DNA of 64,000 bases. Source: Casuarius casuarius. Taxonomy: Eukaryota > Chordata > Aves > Casuariiformes > Casuariidae. The DNA is taken from contig PTFA01000042.1 in NCBI GenBank assembly GCA_003342895.1, positions 992,001 through 1,056,000 on the forward strand. Direction: 5' to 3'. A program made the position numbers and the translations under genes. Each line of letters begins with the position of its first letter. The first letter of the stretch is position 1. Shown here in pieces: positions 11,152 through 22,129 of this stretch. The notes beneath the pieces are model-generated. The model was given only the letters and a program-made list of their open reading frames with translations. It was not told the DNA's origin and did no database searches.

Positions 11152-14100
11152 GTACTGTGAGAAAGAAGGGGGAAAGCCTGGCAGTGTCTAAACACATTAA
11201 AACATTAAGGACTCTAGTGTTCCTGTTTCACTGCTTGTGTGACAGGGTCCCGCTGCATTCTCTCGGATTGCTTTCGTGAGGCAATACGAGAAGTTGCTAG
11301 GATTGTCTGTTGAATATGTGTTTCTTGAAATGGTCAAAAACACTTTCTTAAATTAGAAGCTGGCATGGGATGCATTTGCAGGGTGGCCTGGAATGCTGAT
11401 CATACGATTAATTGGCTCAAGACCCCAGAATGGACATGTGTGACAAATAGGTCATCGGTTTTGATCTTCTCCTTTGTTGTTGATAGATCCATGCTACTTT
11501 TCCCATGGAGACAATGCCTATTTGTGATGAACATCTGAGGTTCTGTGGATTAGGTAAATATTATGCAAACAGTGGTCAGGAAGGTCAGGCTTAAATGATC
11601 TTGCTTTGTTGATTATTGAGCTTGAATATCTGTGCAGTGCTGAGGTGACTAAATGCAAACAGATAACAAATCTTACGGCCAGTCAAACATCCATCTGGGG
11701 AAAAAGAAAAAGGAAGATATTTGTGGTCCACTTTGGGTAGAATTAATCTTGCTTGTCTTTAAACATTTGCAGCATGGAGTCCACACATGAGCCAGTCAAC
11801 ATGGGCTCTCTTTATAGTCAATGGAGAGAAACAAGGGCACTTTTTAGGGAGTGATTCATCTGACCTCTTTTTGATTCTGCAGTAGGATGACATTGTGCCC
11901 AGGAAATGTCTGTTTCTCTCCTGCGACTGTAAATGAAGCCTCAGGCAACTCACTTAGAAATATGTGTCTATATTTGATCAGATAAACCCCCCTTCCTTTA
12001 TCAAAGCCCTCCAGCTGTATTCAACACACAATCTAGTACTTGTTCATTGTTGGGGTTACTAGCTTACAGGACAAGATCCTAAGTAAGGCAAAAGACAGTG
12101 ACTTAAAGCCTAGTTTTGTCAAAGCAAAATTTCTGTCCTAACTAAGAGGCAGGTCCCTAAGAGGAGATCCTAACTCTCCCTGCAGTTTACTGAAGTGCCA
12201 GAGATCTGATGTAGCATAGACCTAGGGATGTGACAACCGAACCTTAGCTGAATATCTGAACCAGTGTTCTCCACTCAGAAATGATTTGGTAGTCACCAGC
12301 TGGGTCATCTTTTTCCGTTGTTCCTAGAAGCAGCCGGTCCTGTAGGCTAACTGTGCTTACAGACAGCCTCCAGCATTCAATTGAAGTCAAACTTGTGCTA
12401 GTAGCCACTGTTTTTTACTCACTGGCCAAACATTAGCCAAATGGACAAAGTATTTTTCGGAACCGTAGGTCCAAACCCTGTGGGGCTGGAAGGACCTACA
12501 GCACCTTCCCCTTACTGCTGAAGTGGCTGCTCTATAAAGGCTGCTCTGTAATAGGTCTCTGGCTCTCAAAATATGGTTAGATAGATTTTGAGCAGCCTGG
12601 ATGCCTGTTCTCCAGAAGGAGACATCATTAGAGCCATCCATTGAAATAAGGAGGGCAAATGTGAAGCCAGCTGCATTCAGTCCTCAGACCTACGTGCACG
12701 GAATATGAAGGTGGTCTGTCAGAGCCATTATTTTGCAAGGAATAAGATTGAGAACAGGCAAACTCATTATCCCAACATTATTGCCCTGAATTTAAGGGCA
12801 ATTGAGTTAATTTGCATAATATGCTCTACAACAAAAGGAAATCTGAGTTTCCATGGTGCACTGGACTGTACTAAAATATGGTATGTATGAACATTTTATG
12901 GTAAAGAAAGGGAAAACAAGTGTAAACTGAATGAGTCATTAAGCTAATGAAATCACTGTCATAATGAGTCTAATCAATCTACTAAACATGGCATCTGTTA
13001 AGTGAATGTAAGTGTAACTGAGAGCTATATGGGTAATTTAATTCTCTTGCTGCATGTGTCTAATCTGCAGAAAAGAGGGAAATAGAAATATGGCTTGAAT
13101 GTGATTTCAGAATTCTTTTGCATTTGTAGATACATTTTTATGTCTCTGTTTTTAAATTCTTCGTTTGCAGTTGTCAGGTTTTTGTCAGGTAACATTGGAA
13201 GTGTCCACTGTAGAGTTTGTTCATTGGTGCAGTTAGCTAGGTGACTTATAAAAGAGGCTGGTCTCTATTAAATAGAATAGCTGTGCAATGCTGTTTATTT
13301 ATGGAGTGCCCATTAATCATTTGCTCCCAAAGGCAAGCAAATCAAAGGTAAGAACAGATGAAAACACAGTGTCGAACTGAAGGGAGGGCATATGTTTGCT
13401 CATGCATATATGTTTGTGTGTATGGTGGTGATAATAAGCCTTTCCTATAAAAACACTTTTAAAGGGAATATCAGTGCAGAATGCTACTAAGGAGAATTTA
13501 GCAGAATGCTAAAGGAATCAGTTCCTTTTTTTTTCATTGTAGTGTTTTTCTCATTATTTGATTTGAAAACAGGAGAAAATTAGACACTCCTTATATCAGA
13601 ATCCAGATTTTATGATGAAGATAATGAAGCTGTAAAGGATAAAAGCTATAGATTCTTTTCTTTCATTTTTTGGATAATGTTTCTTTAGTTTAATTAGCTT
13701 ATGCCCCAAGCTTGACCTACCTAGAATTTATCATAGTGGAGCCTGATAGGGAAAATCCCCTTCAATTTGAAATATTTAAAGACATAGCTCCTTTTGAGCT
13801 TGCCTCACAAAGCATCCCTAGAGTGGGCTTCAGTAGTGTTTCTCCAAGTTTTTGTTAGTGTATAAATGTGGATAAATCCCTATAGTTCTGAAAAAAACCA
13901 CCACTGAATTTGCAAGCAATCATTCTGTCTCTTAATCATGCTTTTTATGACACAAATGAGAAATTATGTTCTGTTCTTGAAATCCTCTTCTGCTGTTTTG
14001 GGGGTACCGCCCATTGTTCTCGAGACAGGAACAAGGTGCAAAAGGGGGAGAGAATGGAGATAAGGTAGAAGAACAGCAGAAATTGCATTTTCAAGAAAAT

Positions 14101-15268
14101 ATTCTCCTGAGCTTTTTATAAGCTTGCTTTTATTAAAGAAATTCCCTGAAGGCAAGTAAATATTTCTTACTTTGCTGAGCACTTCAGGTAGAAATTACTT
14201 GAATTTCTTTTGCCGTCCGGATGCTTTCCAGTCCAATGGCTAAGATAAGTTTTGCTTATGAGCTTTAAAAACAAAAACAGAAACAAGCACTCCGTTACTG
14301 AAGAGTGTTAATAAACATCCCAAATAAAGGAAAACATTAGCTATTTGAGATTTCCCAGCCTTTGTTTTAAATGTTACCTAAGTCCTTCTTGTATCAGACC
14401 CAGTCTGATCTCCAGGGGTTCCTAGCATCACAGGTGTACAAAGCAGTGGTACAGCAGAGAAGGACTGGGAAAGGTAGCAGCACGCTACAAAACGGCTCAT
14501 AACCTGAGCTCCACTAAGTTGTCTTAGCCAGATATTAGACTAGATATTAAGAGCAAGGAATATCCTTGAGAAACAAAACACACCCCAGCATTTCTTTGGC
14601 GATGAATGGGAGTTGACGGGTACATGTGGGAATCCGGCCAGCTCATTTCTATGTCTAAATAGGAGCTGAGTTCTTTGGGAAATCTGTTTTTAACATTATA
14701 CTTCTGCTTCTAACCCATGTGTATAACAGCAATGTTACCATTTTGAGAGCTGCTGTAACAACCCTCCCTTTATATCGCCTTTCTCTGGGATGCAGTTCCC
14801 TAGCTCCTTAGTGTAAGAGCATTGGGCAGCAGGTAAAGGGAGAAGTTGAACACCTTGGTGTTTGCTTACAAGAAAAGACACATTTCAGAAAACAGAATGT
14901 AGCTACCAGGATTGGATTTTAGCTCTTTTCCTTCAAAACCAGCTGGAGCGTCTTGAAGGACTTCACTGGCCAGATCTAGGGAAATGACTTGTGGCATCCT
15001 GAGCATCACGGTGCCATCTCCCCGCATGGTAGGACAGACTAGAAGGCGGCTGCTTGTCTAGCTATCCCGGCATCCCGCAGGGCAAGTGGTTCTTGCGGAG
15101 CCTGCCTTCCTCCAACCCATTCATGAGAGGAGAGAACTAACCAGAGCCGCGTTGCTGAGCGGGTTTCAGACCTCCTCTTCGCACTCTGCTGGTTGCCCCA
15201 TTGCTAGCGAGCCGCTGTCGCAGGAGGACCGTACCGACAGTGTGCTCTGCCTCTCTCTCTTGGTGCAG
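11152..15268 (+). other. HUNK: HUNK intron (4.1 kb, phase 2)
   Basis: Non-coding stretch between gtactg and a ctctctctcttggtgcag acceptor. No gene is visible. The segment 12700-13080 has octamer and TAAT-type sites and is listed as a regulatory candidate. The last 250 bases (about 15000-15260) are noticeably richer in G+C and CpG, close to the next exon. Confidence 0.8.
12700..13080. promoter_or_regulatory. Candidate enhancer with POU octamer and TAAT sites
   Basis: A perfect octamer, ATTTGCAT, lies at 12810-12817 inside gagttaatttgcataatatg. About 120 bases further, a cluster of ATGAGTCATTAAGCTAATGA and similar words supplies an AP-1-like TGAGTCA and several TAAT/ATTA cores. The segment is AT-rich and free of repeat signs. 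Function and conservation are inferred, not shown. Confidence 0.25.
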
Positions 15269-15437
15269 AATTCACCTCGAGGACCTCAGCCAAAGCGTGC
15301 TGCTCCATATGACCGAGAAGCTCGGCTACAAGAACAGTGATGTAATCAACACGGTGCTCTCCAACCGCGCAAGCCACACACTCGCCATCTACTTTCTGCT
15401 GAATAAGAAGCTGGAACGCTACTTGGCAAGCCTGAGG
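15269..15437 (+). CDS. HUNK: HUNK coding exon: UBA-like region after the kinase domain
   Basis: The exon completes an Arg codon and then gives 56 codons: IHLEDLSQSVLLHMTEKLGY, KNSDVINTVLSNRASHTLAI, YFLLNKKLERYLASLR. The core (HMTEKLGY..SDVINTVLSNRA...AIYFLL) has the spacing of the UBA-like helical domain found next to the catalytic domain in AMPK-related kinases, where it influences kinase conformation rather than binding ubiquitin strongly. The exon is 169 nt, with acceptor cttggtgcag and donor agg|gtaagt, ending in phase 0. Conservation with remembered human HUNK is near complete through the UBA-like core and falls away in the last residues. A longer open frame spans the donor into the intron to about 15602, but the perfect donor and homology end the exon at 15437. 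Confidence 0.96.
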
Positions 15438-16415
15438 GTAAGTACTGCTTCGAGCCAATTCTTTGGACAGGGGGACGAGGGAGTAAAAAAAAGTGCTAAA
15501 GGTTTTACTGCGTGCTGGCATTTGATCTCAAGGCTTTACCTGCGTTTTTCTCATTTTTTAGTAATAACTGTGAAAGGGAAAGTATTACTTGCAAACCAGT
15601 AACATTATTTCAGATAAGAATTCCCCAAGTTGCAGAGATAATTGCTTATAGGCTTTAAGTCTCAGGAGTCTACATTTGCATAGAAGATGCCCCTGGCTCA
15701 GCAGTTACCGTACAGAAAGCAAACTGTTGCTATGCAGAGCCCAAATGGTAAATTGCAGGGTACTGTGTCAGTACGCTGAGATAGTTCTGCTGCTTGAAAG
15801 AACTGTAGCACAGTGTGATTTGATTCAGGAAATTAAGAGGAAGGTTAATGGCTACTAAAATTTTATTTTGTTTTTTAAGTGAAAACTTAGACGAAAGTTG
15901 TTCATGAGAAATAATGGGAATGTGAAGTTTGCTAATCTCCTGTTGGCCTTCCTGGCCGCAGAGTATGGCTTATAGTACTTCCTCTAGTGTTATGGTGGGC
16001 AAAGTGTAGAAAGAGAAGCAGCACTCTCTCTTCCCTTGGTCTCTCCACACAGCTATCTATGGTCTGGGGAGGAGTATTAAATAGCCAAGGGTCTGTGGGC
16101 TTCTCCATGATCGCATAGGCACTGTCGTGGGCTATATGGAATTTTCTTTTTAATGTATTTGTTTCTTAGATAAATTATCCCCAAAGGCCTTCTCTAAGCA
16201 TCTTCTTAGTTTTTTCTCAGATCTTCAGAAAGCATGTTTTAATGATGATGCCATTAATGATATTTAAAATGTAATGGACTAAATTCACCATCTCCATAAG
16301 TTGGTGCAACTCCACTGAATGCCAACAGTAGATGTGGTCCATTAAACAGTAGTTGAACATTAGTTTTCTCTAATTATCTTACATACTTTACTTTTATCTG
16401 CTTCTCTTTCTGCAG
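15438..16415 (+). other. HUNK: HUNK intron (phase 0)
   Basis: A 978-base intron with strong signals (gtaagt and gcttctctttctgcag). No coding potential is seen. At about 16271-16343 a relic contains ttggtgcaactccactgaat, resembling an old dispersed sauropsid repeat found in other places in the window. Confidence 0.85.
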
Positions 16416-16499
16416 AAGTCTGAAGGCCAGGACAATATTTGCCACAAGAACCAACTGTACCAGATAGAAAAATACAAGGCAAATAAAGACTCCTATGAG
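16416..16499 (+). CDS. HUNK: HUNK coding exon: short linker (LYQIEKY motif)
   Basis: An 84-nt, symmetrical phase 0 exon encoding 28 residues: KSEGQDNICHKNQLYQIEKY then KANKDSYE. The anchor for assignment is LYQIEKY and the final SYE, which match remembered human HUNK (RLYQIEKYRAPKESYE). The first ten residues are diverged. The acceptor is cttctctttctgcag and the donor is gag|gtaaag. The segment is a linker between the UBA-like region and the C-terminal tail, with no known domain. Being a multiple of three, it could be skipped without a frameshift. Confidence 0.95.
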
Positions 16500-19400
16500 G
16501 TAAAGCTCATTAAAGCTTGTTAAAGTACTTTGAAAGCAGACTGAATTTGAGCATCTCCAGTGATTGTGGTTAAGACAATGGATTTCTGGACCTGTGGAGA
16601 AACCAGAAATTGTTTCAAGGCCAGAAATATTGTGAGATTTGCTTTACAAGAAAGTGATCCAGTGATTTGTTTCAAAAATGTGCCAGGTTGGCTTGGGCAC
16701 CTTCATTAAAAAGAATTGACTGATGCCTTGCCTGTACAGGACAAATAATTCCCTCCATTTTCTTTTGAAGAAAAGAATAGCAAACACCTAGCGTGGAAGT
16801 TTAAAGGTGACTTTCAGCTCCTATAAAGAACATAAAATGAGTTTTAGATGCTCTATTTAGCAAAATCCACATACTTCTTCAGGTGGCTCCTTAGTTTCAT
16901 TTTGAGGTGCAAATTGCTGGTGTTGCAAGGCCATAGCTGTGTTGCCCTGCAGCCAAAGACCCTGATGGGTCAGGGCAGAGAGCTGAGTGACAGGAGAGCC
17001 AAGAGGCTGGGCTTCACCCTCGCCAATCACTCGGTGTTGGTCTGTGTAGCAGACTGCCGTGTCCTGAGCTAGCCCTGGACTGAGTACTAGAAAAAGTAAA
17101 ACTAACAGCACAGAACTCTGCCCAGGTTAATATTTTGCTTCTCAGCAGAATGGCTAGGAATTAGCTCACTGCCTTGTGAGGGACTTCCCTGAACCAGAGA
17201 GGAGATTTTACTTTTTACTCTGGCTGTCTCCAGTCGTTTTGCCTGCAGATAAAGAAGGTAGTTTGTATTAAAGGAATATTTATCAGATTATAGGCATCTT
17301 TCAATGTCCAGATTTTTCTTCCCCTGTTTTTACTCTGCCAAGCACTAAAATCAGAAAGATAGTATGTTCTGTGCAAGTCTTATCTAACAGTTACAGCACA
17401 AATAACAGTATTCCTGAAAAGTTTACTTATTTCAAAAGCTACTCTTCAGTGTTAGATTGATGATCATGACCGTGTATGGTATCCTTAAAACTGGCTTCTC
17501 AAACCAAAATTGCAGGGACAGATATGTATCATGGCTGGTTCTGTTTATTTTAAAGACTGCTTGCAAATTTAATAGCCAAGCTGAATTGCAAGCCAGATGG
17601 AAGTATCAGGGCAAAGTACTTATCATACTTTACTTACATAAATCAAAAACACCTTACTTAAAATGTATCAGCAGTGGGTAGACTCAATGAATATAATATT
17701 TCAGAAGGCTCTTTAGCGGTTGACTTCAACAGTGCAGACTACCCTTCGAAACATGTGCAAGTGTCTCCAAGTTAATGCCGCAGGAGTTGCATGGCACGTC
17801 TCAATGGTCTCTAGGTCAGATTCTTCCAACCGCTGGTGCAATTTCTCTGTGCCGTCGCTGAGGACCACATATGTATGCTCAATGGCATTTAGGCATTAGT
17901 TTATTGTTTCTGCATATGTACCATGTCGGGGGGAATCTGCAGTAAGGCATTTCTGTGCACCTGCATGGATCTGTCTTGCTGTAGCCAAAAGAGAAACACA
18001 TGGCTTGTTTTGGTGCTCTGCCTGAAATCCCTGCACCCCTAGGAAGAAACTGCTATCTGGCTTTTGTAAGGATAATTAAAAACTAATGATAGCACCACTG
18101 TCTGACCCCTGTTTTATTTGTGTGCATACTTGGGGATGAAGGTTCCTTCCAAAGCCTGTTCTGCACTCAGAATTAGTCCCAGTGTAGCTATTTAGAGCTT
18201 GAGGGGGCGTCATTTCTTTCTCAAAATAGTTACCTTAGTGTAATCCTGGTGCAGACACTGTGATAATAATACAGTATATTCTCTTTCTGCATGGGCATAG
18301 CTCAGTATAAAGCATGTTTGTATCGCTTTAGCTGTATTTACACAAGGGAATTGTACGACATTTACTACGCGAGGACAGTTAAAGCAGCACACCTGGGTGA
18401 GCAGAGACCCTGAGAGGCTGTTGCAGTTCGTAAGAATGGTAGACATTTCTCCTAAAATACCTTCATGTGGATGGGAACGCAGCCTTGATAGCCTCCAGAT
18501 GATGCCACTGGGATCTGCGGGAGCCACTGGGACTCGGGGTTTCATGAGCTCAGACTCTTGAGATGTAGGTAGAGTCGTCTTATCACCCCCTACCTCCAGA
18601 CCAAAACTGGGGAGTACTGGTCCCTAGATGAGTAACACGAGGACCGTGTAGCTGTGTGTTGCCATGGAAATACCATGGCAAGAGCTGGCCAGGTTCAGCA
18701 GAAGCAGCCTCCTGAAATGCTTGCACCTCTCTCTAGCGATGTGAAATACGGCCTCAGCGGGGGCTGCCGGCCAGCGGCACTGCATGTTGCCAGGGCAGGG
18801 AGCGCTGCCCCGGGCAGCAGGCATGTTGGCTCCCCTTCCCTGCTGGGTTTCAGGGAAGAGCAGTGTGCTGGAGCTGAGGGTGCTGCGAGGTCCTGTCAGT
18901 GCTAAGCGCCCAGGTTGTTTTGCAGGCCGCTCAGACCCAAGGACTTTGTAGCTTTAAGAGCTTGTGTCACGGTCCTATCACAATATCAGACCTGGCCAAC
19001 ATAAATACCGGCTATCTTCCATTCAAATCCATGGATTGTGGGGTCGAGGTCAGGACAGGAAATAGCAGAGGGTGATGTAATGCCAGCGCTACCCAAGTCT
19101 GACTTCCCGGGACAACTCTTTCATTGTGCGGCAGCACGCAGGACCTTACAGGGCTGTATACAGTATACTGAAGAGTGGACTTTTGCAGCTCCCCTGAAGG
19201 AAATCTTCCTTTCCCTTTTAAAATATAAAAGTATTTGGCACCTTGGGAGTTTGGGGTTTTGGTTGTTTCCCCTCCCACAACTATCTCCTAAGAGAAACAA
19301 CCTTAGTATATTTAAAAAATAATTAAAAGACTATTTACAACATCCATCCAAGGTAACATAATTCACTGCTAATACAGGATATGTGAATTTTCTTTTTCAT

Positions 19401-19671
19401 GGCTACTTTAATCTGCACAATATGACTGTGTTACTGCTGCTAATAAAACATTACAGCTGTGTGAAAGCAAAGTCAGGGGTATTTGGCATGTGGCTCCGAG
19501 AAGAGCAGTGAAGAGATCTGGCTTGGCTCTTGCACCATTAGGCTAAAAATATTGCAGCACTGAAACGTCCCGTGTTCTGACAGATGCTGCAGCAACCAAA
19601 ATGCAAATTCTTTCCTCATCTATCCAAAATAGCAGAAAGCCGTTAACAGTTTTTTTCATTGGCTCCTTTAG
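16500..19671 (+). other. HUNK: HUNK intron (phase 0) up to the candidate micro-exon
   Basis: Non-coding sequence from gtaaag to the proposed acceptor at 19671. No gene or structured RNA is recognised. A short CpG-enriched segment lies at about 18720-18850. If the micro-exon at 19672 is not real, this intron continues to 21948. Confidence 0.6.
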
Positions 19672-19707
19672 GCTTCATACATTCAGCACTTGGTCTCCTC
19701 CTCACAA
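19672..19707 (+). CDS. HUNK: Candidate HUNK micro-exon (36 nt)
   Basis: Remembered mammalian HUNK has about 16 residues (ASLDTWTRDLEFHAVQ) between the SYE-ending exon and the one starting DKK. No close copy of those residues is present between 16500 and 21948. The best candidate is a 36-nt phase 0 segment reading ASYIQHLVSSSQ. It keeps the first two residues and the last one of the mammalian segment. It follows an excellent acceptor (cagtttttttcattggctcctttag) and is followed by a weaker donor (caa|gtacct). It keeps frame with both neighbours. The sequence could be coincidental, and direct joining of the flanking exons would also be in frame. Confidence 0.4.
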
Positions 19708-21948
19708 GTACCTTTAAAAAAAGATGCTGGTAGAGCCCAGCCTCTGCTGAACTTGACAGCAGAGTTTCAGAGCCTTGGGAGAAAAAAGTAGTACAACGAG
19801 TTTGGAATTAACTATACAGCTCCCACCGACTTTATTATCATAGTCTGCTATTCACACAGCATTATTAGTAGTAGTGCTGTTTTGGTTATTATTGCCGTCA
19901 TTACTTCATCATTGTCAACAGTGACCATGCTCGCCAAGATAGTGCCTGGGGCTGATCAGACGTTGGGTTGTTCCAAGCACAGCACAAGCAGGGAGGAATA
20001 GATGCTCCGTGCCTAAAATGTTTACAGCCTGTAAAGGGAAAGCCATCAGGTGGACAAAGAGGTCTCACACAAGCAAAGTGATGACAGCTCCGTAATGTGT
20101 TGGTTTGTTTCTTTAGAAGAGTTAGCCAGCTTCGGTTGGCTAAAGAAAAAGAAATGTGAAGGGAGAAGAGACATATGGGGAGACGGCTGGGGGAAAAATT
20201 GCATGTGTGAAGTGACATCGAGGTGAAGATAGTGAGGAACTCGCAGAGCAGCTCTGGCTCGCCCTTTCCCAGGTCATTTTGCTGCTTTTGTAATAAAACT
20301 AAAAATCTTAATTCGTGATTCACTGAAGCTCTTCCTTCTGACTATGTAACTTCTGAAAATTCAAAGGTTATCGAGCCTAGCAGTGCCTAGCATGATCTGT
20401 GCAGGAGAACAGGGTCTGTCTGAGCTCTGGGAATGCTTAAAATCAATGCTGGCGAGTTATTTTCCTTGTATGTGTCTTAATATGTTTCCAGAGTTGTTTA
20501 GTGGCCCAGGAGAACCTGAATTGTCTTCTGCTTCTTCCTTTCCCTCTCTCACATGTATGCACATTGCTTTGCTTTTGATGGTTGTTGATAGGTTTTCTTT
20601 TGAAAGAAAATTGTCAAAATAGCCAGCCATCTGTCAGTTCATAATTTTCAGACAAAATACAGGTCTCAATGCATAGCTAGAGGAAGGAACTCTACTGCCT
20701 TTTAAAAAAAGACTTGTAGTTGCAGTGACTTTTCAATAAGACATAACAAAACATACAGCTTAATTGAGAATTGCAGTGACAGAAAGAATGTCACATAGAT
20801 GCCCCTCTAAGAAAAGCAACACCAAAGTAATCAAAACAAAAACCCCACTTCTTTGTGATTCAGCATACCCACATCTAAAACCAGACCACACAATTTTGCT
20901 CAAGAAAGGTGGGAGAGTCTTGAAGTCTTTGAACTGTAACAAAATGTGAGCCACGCATTTGATGCTTGATTTTTTAGGACTAAAATAAGACTTTTGGCTC
21001 CCCCTGAAATCAGTGACAGATAAAGAGTGTTATGCAGCTTGCAAAATCAAGTGACTCATGTTTAAAAAAAATAGAATACATTTTCATCATAAAACAATAC
21101 TTTAAAAATCAGATTCCCTTTAGAGACCCAAGCCCATGATACTCTTTTTTCCTCCACCATTGCTGGAGATCAAACCTTTCTTTTAGGAGGTACACATCTG
21201 CAACCCCACCTTCAGCTGTCTTCATCATGTCATGTATAGGAGTTATGCCACGCAGCATTCGCTGAAGGGTTGGGTCATCCAGCAGTAATCTTCTACCCCC
21301 CTGCATCTTGTGCAGTCCTCTTGCAGAGACACCGTAAAATACTACCAGATCTCAGTGACTGGGTTTAATACTCAGCTTGCACTCGTTCAGGGGAGTACCC
21401 ACAGCGTTGCAGCATAACGCACATGCGGAATCAGAGCCTGTCGTTGTAGACGACATCATCCTCAGGATCTTGTAGACAGAATATAAATGACTCAGAAGTT
21501 TAAACTTTTTTAGAGCTTTTGCAGTTCACCTTTTTAAATGTCAGAGGAAGTGCACTAAGCGGAAATCAAAGACCTTTTTCTGTGTTTAAATGCGAAGGCA
21601 AATTTCAGACACGAAAGAGCACAAATCTGCATGTGCTTGCTTCAGCAAGGTCTCCTAGGATGAATGGCCTTTGAAGAGAAAGCGTTCCTTTTTTTAACTT
21701 TCTGAAAACAACTTTAACATTGCATGAGTTTAAGAGCAGATGGGAGCCATGAAATCATGTGAAACAGATCAGAGGAAAATGTGACATGGAAGATTTAGTT
21801 ATTTTGAGTAGCCAGGATAAGTTCCTTGTAAAAATATCTTTTTTAATTCGGCTTCAATAAATGGTGTGCTTATGTCTCTGGGGGTTTTTAGGTCATTTAA
21901 ACTTCCTGAAGTAAACCAAATTGTTCTTGTTTGTTTTACAACTTAAAG
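19708..21948 (+). other. HUNK: HUNK intron (phase 0) after the candidate micro-exon
   Basis: Non-coding sequence ending in tttgttttacaacttaaag. Several short frames occur on both strands but none has recognisable similarity. Nothing else is supported here. Confidence 0.6.
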
Positions 21949-22129
21949 GACAAAAAACTCAAAGAACAAGAAAAGAAAGGGGAGATTCTTCACCGTCCAC
22001 TCCCAAAGAAAACTGAGAAAAGTCCAGTTTCATATAGACAGCCTTCTTCCTGTCTTATCTCACAGATACAGAACACCAAGGCACTGCTGAGGGACCGAAA
22101 AATCACCAAGGCTGGAGGTCCAGAGAAAG
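21949..22129 (+). CDS. HUNK: HUNK coding exon: basic C-terminal linker
   Basis: The exon encodes 60 residues plus one base: DKKLKEQEKKGEILHRPLPK, KTEKSPVSYRQPSSCLISQI, QNTKALLRDRKITKAGGPEK. The DKK.KEQEK.G..LHRP start and the QIQNTKALL.DRK core match remembered human HUNK. It is lysine/arginine-rich and probably disordered. The frame is open upstream of the exon as well, but the acceptor ttacaacttaaag and homology set the start at the GAC codon. The donor is aaag|gttagt, and the exon leaves in phase 1 with the g that begins the next Asp codon. Confidence 0.95.

Noticed and set aside
18926..18975. Alternative acceptor ttgttttgcag as the HUNK micro-exon
   Set aside because: The available GT donors downstream give phase 1 or 2 exons, which would break the frame with the phase 0 exon at 21949.
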